Below are positions 7,785-14,820 of a DNA stretch of 32,476 bases, in pieces. The position numbers and the translations under genes were made by a program. Every line of letters starts with the position of its first letter. Within the stretch, counting starts at the first letter, position 1. A model generated the notes under the pieces. The model was given only the letters and a program-made list of their open reading frames with translations. It searched no databases and was not told where the DNA came from. Source of the DNA: Castellaniella sp034674885 (lineage in GTDB: Bacteria; Pseudomonadota; Gammaproteobacteria; Burkholderiales; Burkholderiaceae_B); contig NZ_JAUCDS010000031.1 in the NCBI RefSeq assembly GCF_034674885.1, forward strand, positions 1 to 32,476, written 5' to 3'.

Positions 7785-8270
7785 CTACTGCAAACGGTCG
7801 TCGTCCAGAATATCCGGGATGGGCATGATGGAAATCCCGTCTTCGGCCAGTTCGCGGCATTCTTCCACAGATGCCGTGCCCCGGATCGGGCGTTCCTCGA
7901 TTTCGCCGCTGTGCATGCGACGGGCCTCGTCGGCGAAACGGGCACCGACGTCATCCGTCTGGCGCACGATCTTGCGGATCTGACGCAGGACTTCCGCCTG
8001 CAGGCGCGTCAGCTGATCGCTGGACGGCGCAGCCACAGCGGCGTGCCCCTGCGCGACGGGCTGTTCGGCAGATGCCGCCATGGATTCGCGGCGCAGGTGG
8101 CTGACGTTCAGGTGTGGCGCCGACACGCGGCGCGTGATCTGGTCGCTGTGACAGATCGGACAGCGCACCATGCCCTGGGACCGCTGCTCGTCGTAGCTTT
8201 CCTGAGAGGCGAACCAACCCTCGAAGACATGGTCATGTTCACACGCGAGATCGAATACTTTGATTGCCAT
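7785..8270 (-). CDS. DUF1178 family zinc-ribbon-like protein
   Basis: A 161-residue protein of unknown function. The start at 8270 gives MAIKVFDLACEHDHVFEGWF, the family signature; a start three codons earlier is possible but would overlap the preceding gene. Paired ligands C10/H12 and C37/C40 (CEHDH, CPIC) form an apparent N-terminal zinc-ribbon. A variable middle with alanines and serines follows, and the C-terminal helix region REIRKIVRQ-like plus RPIRGTASVEECREL is also typical for DUF1178. The start lies only 2 bases after the stop of the thermonuclease-like gene, so both are likely co-transcribed. Function is not known for the family. Confidence 0.9.
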   Translation of the reverse strand: MAIKVFDLACEHDHVFEGWFASQESYDEQRSQGMVRCPICHSDQITRRVSAPHLNVSHLRRESMAASAEQPVAQGHAAVAAPSSDQLTRLQAEVLRQIRKIVRQTDDVGARFADEARRMHSGEIEERPIRGTASVEECRELAEDGISIMPIPDILDDDRLQ

Positions 8271-8272
8271 GA

Positions 8273-8845
8273 TCAGCAAATGGGGGCCGAGTGCCCGGTT
8301 TCAAGCGCCTTCCAGCATTTCCAGCGCCATTCCCAGGGAGGAACCGGTTTCGGGTCACGCCACAACCCCAGCTGCTGCCGACGCGCCTGATCCTGCAGCG
8401 CCAGCAGGCTGTCGTCGCGCAGATATTTGCCACCGCCCTGCCGATTGGCCCAGGCCATGCCGCCAGCCACCATCAGGCGATTGGCCTGCCGGCCATCGGC
8501 CAGCGGGACGTCACAGATATCGCGCCCATACTGGTCCCGTTCGTAGCATTGCAGCGTCAGGGTCTCGCCGGCCACCAGATCGGCCAGCGCCTGGCGGGCA
8601 GCCTGCCCGTGGGGCTGGCCGGGCTGGGCGCGCCCGTGACCGGTTTCGGGGGCATCGATGCTGGCCAGCCGGACCCGATGCCGGGTGCGTCCCACCAGCA
8701 CAGTCATCGTATCGCCATCCGCAACCTGCACGACCCTCCCCGACAGCGCATAGGTCCTGGCCGAGGCCGCCCCGGGCCAGGCCATCGATGCGGCCGCACA
8801 CAGCAGTAGCGCCAGCATGATCCAATGGTGGAACGCGCGTGGCAC
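8273..8845 (-). CDS. Secreted thermonuclease (SNase)-family protein
   Basis: Staphylococcal-nuclease-fold protein, predicted to hydrolyse nucleic acids in the periplasm or outside the cell with calcium. Motifs in order are VVQVADGDTMTV, HRVRLASIDAPETG (arginine and glutamate equivalent to R35 and E43 of the staphylococcal enzyme) and ERDQYGRDI (arginine equivalent to R87), so the active site appears complete. The N-terminus is a signal peptide ending ASA/RTY. I chose the GTG at 8845 because it gives a charged n-region (PRAFHH) before the hydrophobic core; the ATG at 8818 would give a signal without positive charge, and starts further out run into the region before aidB. 190 residues. It forms a tight pair with the DUF1178 gene downstream. 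Confidence 0.85.
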   Translation of the reverse strand: MPRAFHHWIMLALLLCAAASMAWPGAASARTYALSGRVVQVADGDTMTVLVGRTRHRVRLASIDAPETGHGRAQPGQPHGQAARQALADLVAGETLTLQCYERDQYGRDICDVPLADGRQANRLMVAGGMAWANRQGGGKYLRDDSLLALQDQARRQQLGLWRDPKPVPPWEWRWKCWKALETGHSAPIC

Positions 8846-8988
8846 GGTCAAAGGGCGGAAAAAGCGGCTCGACAGCACAGGGGGTCCTTGGGATTGCCTA
8901 TAACAAAAAACAGGCTGCACCGAAAGCGCAGCCTGCCGATGCGCCATTGTAATGGACTTGGGCCCAATGGCCTGCCTGACCTGAGCCA

Positions 8989-10632
8989 TCAGTCGGGCCA
9001 GGCCCGCCGCAACAAGGCATCCGAGGCCAGGTCCAGAGCCTGCGCGCCGTACACGCGCCCGCCGCCACTGGCCAGGCGGCTATCGACGAAGGCCCGCGAC
9101 ACGCATCCTGGCGCATGGCGCAGCAGCAGGTCCGCCTGCACCAGCAGGACCAGGTCCTGGGCGATCTGCCGGGCGTGCGCCTGCTGCGCATCGGCATCCA
9201 GCCGCAAGCCCTGCAACAACCGGTCGGACGTCGCTCTCAGGGCCGGCTCATCGGCGTGGACCTGGGCCAGCGCATCGATTTCCTGCGTCGCCAGTTCGCC
9301 CGCCTGCCGGGCAGCCCGCAGGACATCCAGGCACATGACGTTGCCCGAGCCCTCCCAGATGGAATTCACGGGCGCCTCTCGATAAAGCCGCGCCATCGGG
9401 CCGTCTTCGATATAGCCATTGCCGCCCCAGACCTCCATGCATTCTGCAACGGCCTCGAGGGCGCGCTTGCAGACCCAGAACTTGGCGGCGGGCGTCAGGA
9501 TGCGGCGCAACGCCTGTTCGGAGGGGCTCTCCGGATGATCGAACGCCCGGGCCAGGCGCAGCGCCAGCGTGGTGGCGGCCTCGCTTTCCAGGGCCAGGTC
9601 AGCCAACACCTGGCGCATCAGGGGCTGATCGATCAATCGGCGACCAAAGGCCTGGCGATGGCGGGCATGATGGATGGCCTGCACCACGCCCTGGCGCAAC
9701 AGGGCAGCGCTGCCCAGCACGCAATCCATGCGCGTGTACGACGCCATTTCCACCAAGGTGGCGATACCGCGCCCAGGCTCTCCCACCCGCCGCCCCAGCA
9801 CCCCGGCGAATTCGACTTCCGCGCTGGCGTTCGAGCGATTGCCCAGTTTGTCCTTCAGGCGCTGGATGTGGATCCCGTTGCGCGTGTCGCGATTCAGCCA
9901 GCGCGGGACATAGAAGCAGGAATGCGCGTCGCCCTCGCGCGCCAGCATCAGGTGGGCGTCGGACATGGGTGAAGAAAAGAACCATTTGTGGCCCGTCAGG
10001 CGGAACCAGCCGTCGCCTGCAGATTCGGCCCAGCTGATGTTGCTGCGCAGGTCGGAGCCCCCTTGTTTTTCCGTCATGCCCATGCCGACCATCATGGATT
10101 GCTTGTCTGCCACGGGCATGTCGCGCGCATCGTACTGGCGGCTGGCAAGCCTGGGCTGGAGTTCGGCAAACCAGGATTCCCGGGCCAGCAGGGGAATGGC
10201 GGCGCTGGTCATGGTGATCGGGCACAGAGAGCCGGCCTCGACCTGACCGTGCATCAGGTAGTGCGCCGCGCGAGCCACGTGCGCGCCCGATTCGGGCGCA
10301 ATCCAGGCGCTGCCGTGCATGCCCTGCGCAAAGGCCAGGGACAGGAAGTCCGACCAGCCTGGATGGAAGTCGACCACATCGATGCGATGGCCTGTGCGAT
10401 CGAAGGCCCGCAAGACGGGAGCCGCGCGGTTGATGTCAGCAGCCAGCCGTGCCAGATCCGCCTGTCCCAGGCGTCGTCCCCAGGCCTCCAGGCCGGGTTC
10501 GTGCTGCTGGCCGCCCTCGCGCCGCACGCCGTCCATCAAGGCGGCATCGGTCAGGAACAGATTGCAATCTGGCAGATCGGGCACCTGGTTGTCCGCCTGA
10601 TGCGTGTCCGACGACTGGCGCAGAACGGCCAT
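8989..10632 (-). CDS. aidB: AidB-type acyl-CoA dehydrogenase (DNA alkylation response protein)
   Basis: A 547-residue flavoprotein of the acyl-CoA dehydrogenase superfamily. The start at 10632 gives MAVLRQSSDTHQ; longer reading frames only cover the divergent promoter. AidB hallmarks rather than generic dehydrogenase motifs are present: VGMGMTEKQGGSDLRSN, GHKWFFSSPMSDAHLMLA, LKDKLGNRSNASAEVEF and, near the C-terminus, GGNGYIEDGPMARLYREAPV with NSIWEGSGNVMCLD. In Escherichia coli AidB belongs to the Ada adaptive response, binds DNA and limits damage by some alkylating agents, with only weak isovaleryl-CoA dehydrogenase activity. Its position divergent from a cluster containing a 3-methyladenine glycosylase supports a repair-related role, though a catabolic role cannot be excluded. 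Confidence 0.9.
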   Translation of the reverse strand: MAVLRQSSDTHQADNQVPDLPDCNLFLTDAALMDGVRREGGQQHEPGLEAWGRRLGQADLARLAADINRAAPVLRAFDRTGHRIDVVDFHPGWSDFLSLAFAQGMHGSAWIAPESGAHVARAAHYLMHGQVEAGSLCPITMTSAAIPLLARESWFAELQPRLASRQYDARDMPVADKQSMMVGMGMTEKQGGSDLRSNISWAESAGDGWFRLTGHKWFFSSPMSDAHLMLAREGDAHSCFYVPRWLNRDTRNGIHIQRLKDKLGNRSNASAEVEFAGVLGRRVGEPGRGIATLVEMASYTRMDCVLGSAALLRQGVVQAIHHARHRQAFGRRLIDQPLMRQVLADLALESEAATTLALRLARAFDHPESPSEQALRRILTPAAKFWVCKRALEAVAECMEVWGGNGYIEDGPMARLYREAPVNSIWEGSGNVMCLDVLRAARQAGELATQEIDALAQVHADEPALRATSDRLLQGLRLDADAQQAHARQIAQDLVLLVQADLLLRHAPGCVSRAFVDSRLASGGGRVYGAQALDLASDALLRRAWPD

Positions 10633-10740
10633 GCTGAAACCCCCGAATCGACACGATGTCCGGTCCAGTCTACCCGCGATTCCCGCTGGCGGACAGGCCC
10701 CCGATACAATCGAAGCACATCGTTTCTGGAGCTTCCCGCC

Positions 10741-11121
10741 ATGTCCCCCCGTTTCCTGATCCTCTGCGGCGCACTGGTCCTGGCCCTGGGCGTCGCCGCA
10801 GGCGCCTTCGGCGCGCACGGCCTGCGGCGCCTGGTCACGCCGGACCTGCTGGATACCTGGCGCACGGCGGCGCATTACCAGGTGATCCACGGACTGGGGC
10901 TGCTGCTGATCGCCGCCCTGTGGTCCCGCCTGGCGCCTGGCCCCGCCGCCTGGACAGCAGGCCTGATGCTGGCCGGCCTGCTGATCTTCAGCGCCAGCCT
11001 GTATGCCCTAGTCCTGACCGGCATCCGGGGCCTGGGGGCGGTCACCCCCGTGGGCGGCCTGCTGCTGATCCTGTCCTGGCTGGCCCTGGGGCTGGCCGCC
11101 TGGCGAGGCGCAGCCGCCTGA
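10741..11121 (+). CDS. DUF423 family inner-membrane protein
   Basis: A 126-residue hydrophobic protein with four predicted transmembrane helices (about residues 5-27, 45-62, 70-90 and 97-120). The motif AAGAFGAHGLRR after the first helix and the segment TAAHYQVIHGLGLL are the DUF423 (YwdK/TMEM256-like) signature. Function is unknown. A Shine-Dalgarno-like TGGAG (10727-10731) precedes the ATG at 10741. The gene diverges from aidB across about 108 bases and is followed by the adenine deaminase gene after 62 bases. Confidence 0.92.
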   Translation: MSPRFLILCGALVLALGVAAGAFGAHGLRRLVTPDLLDTWRTAAHYQVIHGLGLLLIAALWSRLAPGPAAWTAGLMLAGLLIFSASLYALVLTGIRGLGAVTPVGGLLLILSWLALGLAAWRGAAA

Positions 11122-11149
11122 AGCCGGACAGCCGCGCCGGGCGCAGCCC

Positions 11150-11155
11150 TATAAT
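11150..11155 (+). promoter_or_regulatory. Consensus -10 box ahead of the adenine deaminase gene
   Basis: A perfect TATAAT lies 28 bases before the ATG at 11184, in otherwise GC-rich sequence. No good -35 box is seen at the expected distance, so promoter activity is uncertain. Confidence 0.35.
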
Positions 11156-11183
11156 GATTTTTCGTGGTCCAACCGGAACTCTC

Positions 11184-12227
11184 ATGGCCGAAATCTCCTG
11201 CGATCCCGGGCTGCGCGACTGGCTGCGCGCGCTGCCCAAGGCGGAACTGCACCTGCACATCGAAGGCACGCTGGAACCCGATCTGATGTTCGCGCTGGCC
11301 GAACGCAACCGCGTGTCGCTGCCCTATGACAGCGTCGATGCCGTGCGCGCCGCCTACCGCTTCACCGATCTGCAGTCCTTCCTGGACCTGTACTATGCGG
11401 GCGCCAGCGTCCTGGTCACCGAACAGGATTTCCACGACCTGGCCATGGCCTATCTGCAGCGCGCCCATGCCGATGGCCTCGTCCACGTCGAAATCATGTT
11501 CGACCCGCAAACCCACACGCAACGGGGCATCGCCATCGGCACCGTGTTCGCGGGTCTGGCTCGCGCTCTGCGCGAGGCCCGCGACACCCTGGGCATCAGC
11601 AGTTACCTGCTGCTCAGTTTCCTGCGCCACCTCAGCGAAGAGGACGCCTTCGCCACCCTGGATGCCGCCCTGCCGCTGCGCGACGAGTACGCCGACCTCT
11701 GGATCGGCATCGGCCTGGATTCATCCGAACGAGGCAACCCGCCCGAAAAATTCGCCCGTATCTACGCCCGCTGCGCGGAGCTGGGCTTTCGCCTGGTTGC
11801 CCACGCGGGCGAGGAAGGCCCCGCCGAATACGTCCGCAGCGCGCTGGAAACCCTGAAAGTCGCCCGCATCGACCACGGGGTGCGCAGCAGCGACGACCCC
11901 GATCTGCTGCAGACGCTGATCCGGCGCCGCATCCCCCTGACGGTCTGCCCGCTGTCCAACCTGAAGCTGGGCGTCGTGCGCAATCTGTCCGAGCACAACC
12001 TGGCCCGCCTGCTGCGGGCCGGCGCCATGGTCACGATCAATGCCGACGACCCCGCCTACTTCGGCGGCTATGCACTGGACAATTACGTCGCCAGCGCCCA
12101 GGCCCTGGACCTATCCCACGACGAACTGATCACCCTGGCCGCCAACAGCCTGCAGGCTTCCTTTCTGCCTCCCCCCGACAAGACCCGCTGGCTGGATCGG
12201 CTGGCAGCAGCAGCCCGTCAGGGATGA
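11184..12227 (+). CDS. Adenine deaminase (adenosine deaminase-like fold)
   Basis: A 347-residue amidohydrolase-superfamily enzyme. The metal ligands H23 and H25 (ELHLHIEGTLEP), VAHAGEEGP, the DHGVRS segment and TINADDPAYFGG are all present, so the site is complete. Generic annotation would be adenosine deaminase, but the sequence follows the branch that includes Pseudomonas aeruginosa PA0148, shown to deaminate adenine to hypoxanthine: LLYYAGA-type helix LDLYYAGASVL, DPQTHTQRG, IGLDSSERGNPPEKF and CPLSNLKL. I therefore call adenine deaminase (purine salvage, cytoplasm). The start at 11184 gives MAEISCDP; an ATG at 11154 falls inside the -10 box. The stop overlaps the glycosylase start as ATGA. 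Confidence 0.88.
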   Translation: MAEISCDPGLRDWLRALPKAELHLHIEGTLEPDLMFALAERNRVSLPYDSVDAVRAAYRFTDLQSFLDLYYAGASVLVTEQDFHDLAMAYLQRAHADGLVHVEIMFDPQTHTQRGIAIGTVFAGLARALREARDTLGISSYLLLSFLRHLSEEDAFATLDAALPLRDEYADLWIGIGLDSSERGNPPEKFARIYARCAELGFRLVAHAGEEGPAEYVRSALETLKVARIDHGVRSSDDPDLLQTLIRRRIPLTVCPLSNLKLGVVRNLSEHNLARLLRAGAMVTINADDPAYFGGYALDNYVASAQALDLSHDELITLAANSLQASFLPPPDKTRWLDRLAAAARQG

Positions 12228-12862
12228 TCGCCGTGCCTCGAACCAAGCTGGACAAATTCACGCTGCCCGTCGACGCCATCCAGGGCGAATGCCGACGACT
12301 GGATCGCGCCTTCTATGACCGCCCGGCCATCACGGTCGCCCCGGACCTGCTGGGCCGCCTGCTGATGCATGCCACGCCCGAGGGCCTGCGCATCGGCCGC
12401 ATCGTAGAGGTGGAAGCCTACCTGGGCCCGACCGACCTGGCCGCCCACACCTCGCGCGGGCGCACCGCACGAACCCGCGCCATGTTCGGCCCGCCCGGCC
12501 ACGCCTACGTCTACCTGATCTACGGCATGCACCACTGCATCAATGCCGTCACCGGCCCGGAAGGCAGCGGCACCGCCGTGCTGCTGCGGGCGCTGGCGCC
12601 GGTGTCCGGCGTGGACAGGGCCGCCAACGGCCCCGGGCGCCTGTGCAAGGCCATGGGCATCTCCCTGGACCACTACGGCATCGATCTGTGCGGCGATGCG
12701 CTCTGGATCGCCCAGGACGAATCCCCCAGACCGAACGGCATCGTCGCCAGCCCCCGGATCGGCGTGGACTACGCTGGAGAATGGGCGGAAAAGCCCCTAC
12801 GCTTTCACGTGGACGGGCACCCTGCCGTCAGCCGCCGGCCGGGCAAGCCCAAGCCGAAATAA
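12224..12862 (+). CDS. mpg: 3-methyladenine DNA glycosylase (AAG/MPG type)
   Basis: A 212-residue monofunctional base-excision glycosylase that removes 3-methyladenine, 7-methylguanine, hypoxanthine and related bases from DNA. Compared with human AAG, the catalytic glutamate is E64 in VEVEAYLGP, the intercalating tyrosine is Y66, H75 (LAAH) matches H136, and N107 (HHCIN) matches N169; LLRAL follows as expected. The overall length and ending are normal. It overlaps the adenine deaminase stop by four bases (ATGA), so the two are translationally coupled. It may act with the nearby aidB in tolerance of alkylated or deaminated purines; this is inferred from context. Confidence 0.95.
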   Translation: MIAVPRTKLDKFTLPVDAIQGECRRLDRAFYDRPAITVAPDLLGRLLMHATPEGLRIGRIVEVEAYLGPTDLAAHTSRGRTARTRAMFGPPGHAYVYLIYGMHHCINAVTGPEGSGTAVLLRALAPVSGVDRAANGPGRLCKAMGISLDHYGIDLCGDALWIAQDESPRPNGIVASPRIGVDYAGEWAEKPLRFHVDGHPAVSRRPGKPKPK

Positions 12863-12953
12863 TCGTGGTATGATTTTGCCCTTTCCGGGGTTTCCCAAGC
12901 GCCACGCGTCACTGCTGCAGCGTCGTGAAGAGCTTCCGGGAAGTTTGCGTGAT

Positions 12954-12982
12954 ATGACAGCGTCAAAAAAGCATGTTATATT
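12954..12982 (+). promoter_or_regulatory. tRNA-Arg promoter
   Basis: ATGACA (12954-12959) and TATATT (12977-12982) are separated by exactly 17 bases, 12 bases before the mature tRNA 5' end. This fits a sigma-70 promoter dedicated to the tRNA. Confidence 0.7.
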
Positions 12983-12994
12983 TACGCCTCTTTA

Positions 12995-13071
12995 GCGGCT
13001 GTAGCTCAGTTGGATAGAGTACTTGGCTACGAACCAAGGGGTCGTGGGTTCGAATCCTGCCAGCCGCGCCA
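12995..13071 (+). tRNA. tRNA-Arg (anticodon ACG)
   Basis: A 77-base cloverleaf. The acceptor stem GCGGCTG (12995-13001) pairs fully with CAGCCGC (13061-13067), followed by discriminator G and an encoded CCA. The D arm contains AGTTGGATA. The anticodon stem CTTGG/CCAAG encloses loop CTACGAA with anticodon ACG, read as inosine after TadA action. The T arm is GTGGG-TTCGAAT-CCTGC, with two wobble pairs in the stem. No integrase or island boundary is visible beside it. Confidence 0.97.
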
Positions 13072-13098
13072 GAATTACCTAGTCTTACGGCTAGTCAG

Positions 13099-13132
13099 AA
13101 CCGCCTAGGGGCCAACAACCTAGGCGGTTTTT
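13099..13132 (+). terminator. Rho-independent terminator after tRNA-Arg
   Basis: AACCGCCTAGG (13099-13109) pairs perfectly with CCTAGGCGGTT (13119-13129) around a 9-base loop, then a T run. It lies 27 bases after the tRNA 3' end. Confidence 0.93.
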
Positions 13133-13240
13133 CTTTGTGCGGCACCGGCGGGCTACCGCCACCTGGCTGGTGGCGTGTCCAGCCCGGGTCAGTTCTGTAG
13201 CGGTGTTCTTCTTGGCGGTACGCCCCGAAAACACTCGTTC

Positions 13241-13699
13241 TTACAGTGCCAGCTGCCCCGCCGTCATCTGCTGGGCCTGGTCCAGCTTCATGTCCCGCAG
13301 CATGCTGGCCAGCTTCTGGGTAGCCCCGATCAGGGCGCCATTCGCGGCCGATATCTGTGCCTGCAGCTGCAACAGGCGAGACCGCTTCGTATCGGCGGAC
13401 ATGACCTCATCGGCCTGAACCTGCTGCAATTCCTGCATCAACCGATCCAGCATCCGTCTCAGGTCGCGGATCATCCGCAACAGGCTTTTGACGGCATCGG
13501 GCAGGTCGCTGTCTTCAATATCCCGATCGGTCCCCCGGGCCTGGGCCGTCCTGGACAGCGCCCGGCCCAGGTCCGAGATCGAATCCTGGAACCAGGAGGG
13601 CGGCTCCAACTGAGTGACGCCGGACACAGCCCGGCCCTCGGGTGACGCGGAACGGGTCACCGGGTGCAATGCAGAGGACAGCGCTTCAAGCGGGTTCAT
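13241..13699 (-). CDS. Small coiled-coil protein, FlxA-like (function unknown)
   Basis: A 152-residue protein without signal peptide. The first 50 residues are Ser/Pro/Ala-rich and probably disordered. From about residue 68 to 145 it is a strongly helical, heptad-like segment (LLRMIRDLRRMLDRLMQEL, then TKRSRLLQLQAQISAANGAL) that resembles the FlxA-like family, in which short helices surround a loop with a lysine/arginine-rich KRSRLLQLQAQI pattern. FlxA is a FliA-controlled protein of unknown function in E. coli. No flagellar gene is nearby, and the gene is alone between the tRNA terminator and a divergent transporter gene. The start at 13699 is the only good methionine. Confidence 0.6.
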   Translation of the reverse strand: MNPLEALSSALHPVTRSASPEGRAVSGVTQLEPPSWFQDSISDLGRALSRTAQARGTDRDIEDSDLPDAVKSLLRMIRDLRRMLDRLMQELQQVQADEVMSADTKRSRLLQLQAQISAANGALIGATQKLASMLRDMKLDQAQQMTAGQLAL

Positions 13700-13846
13700 G
13701 GCAAAATCCGGCTGAAAATCCTGGCAGATCGGTCATACCGACGCCCTTTACCAATCTACGGCCCGAAGCCCCAAGTCTTTAATCCCCTGCCTGTCGGCAC
13801 GGAAAGTGGCCTATAGTGTGGCTCTCACGCCACCGGAGATGGATCC

Positions 13847-14788
13847 GTGCCCTCACCCCCCGCCAGCCCCGCCGGACGCCAGATCCTGGCCGGCGTCCTG
13901 CTGCTGGTCGCGTCCATGTGGGCACTGTCCGGGCTGGACGCCAGCGGCAAGTACCTGATGGGCACCGACGTCGGCGTCACCCTGCTCGCAGTGTGCCTGG
14001 TGCGCTATGGGGTGCACATGGCACTGACCCTGATCACGATCATTCCGTCCCGGGGATGGAAGGCCCTGCGCAGCAGCCGGCCACGCGCTCAAGCGGCACG
14101 CGGCCTGTCCATGCTGGCCGCCACCATGCTGTTCTTCAGCGCACTGCATTATCTGCCCCTGGGCCAGGCTACGGCGATCAACTTCCTGGCCCCCCTGATC
14201 GTGCTGGCGGCCGCGCCCTGGGCACTCAAGGAACCCCCCTTCCTGTCGCGTTGGGTCGCCGCAGGAGCCGGGCTGCTGGGGGTGTTGGTGGTCGTGCGGC
14301 CGGGCTCGGGACTGGATCCAACCGGTACGCTGTTCGGTCTGTTGACAGCCTGCGCACTGGCTTCGCAATACATCGCATCGCGTCGGGTCGCGGTCGACGA
14401 TCCGTACACGACGCTGATCTGGAGTGGCGCCGTGGGCAGCGCCGTCATGACGCTGCTGCTGCCTCTTTACTGGCGGGATCTCGTGGCGCTGTCCGGCCAG
14501 TTGTCGGCGCTTGAATGGCTGGTGCTTCTGGGCACGGGATTCTGGGGGTGCCTGGGGCATTTCCTGCAAATCCATGCCTACCACAAGGCGCCCGCTTCGC
14601 TGCTGGCGCCGTTCGTCTATTTCCAGATCGTCAGCGGCACCGCGCTGGGCTGGCTGATCTGGGGGCAGTTTCCCGATCTCGTGTCCTGGCTGGGCATTGC
14701 CATCGTCTGCTCCAGCGGTATCACGATCGGGCTGATCGAATGGCGCCGCAACGGCGCCTCTCGGGCCCGAATCCCGCCGACCTCCTAG
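13847..14788 (+). CDS. EamA/DMT-family inner-membrane transporter
   Basis: A 313-residue protein with about ten hydrophobic helices in two repeated EamA domains (about residues 13-150 and 165-295). The first repeat carries LVRYGVHMALTL and the typical LHYLPLGQATAINFLAPLIV. The second carries CLGHFLQIHAYHKAPASLLA and PFVYFQIVSGTALGWLIWGQ, which is the drug/metabolite-transporter pattern. The start is GTG at 13847, preceded by GGAG (13834-13837); no in-frame ATG fits. The substrate cannot be told from sequence. A TATAGT (13812-13817) may be its -10. It converges with the pxpBC gene, whose stop is 32 bases beyond. Confidence 0.9.
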   Translation: MPSPPASPAGRQILAGVLLLVASMWALSGLDASGKYLMGTDVGVTLLAVCLVRYGVHMALTLITIIPSRGWKALRSSRPRAQAARGLSMLAATMLFFSALHYLPLGQATAINFLAPLIVLAAAPWALKEPPFLSRWVAAGAGLLGVLVVVRPGSGLDPTGTLFGLLTACALASQYIASRRVAVDDPYTTLIWSGAVGSAVMTLLLPLYWRDLVALSGQLSALEWLVLLGTGFWGCLGHFLQIHAYHKAPASLLAPFVYFQIVSGTALGWLIWGQFPDLVSWLGIAIVCSSGITIGLIEWRRNGASRARIPPTS

Positions 14789-14820
14789 GCCGGTCAGTCG
14801 CGGCCAGGCCGCCGCAATCT

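Noticed and set aside
12863..12994. Small gene between the glycosylase and tRNA-Arg
   Set aside because: Only short frames are present, and the region holds the tRNA promoter.
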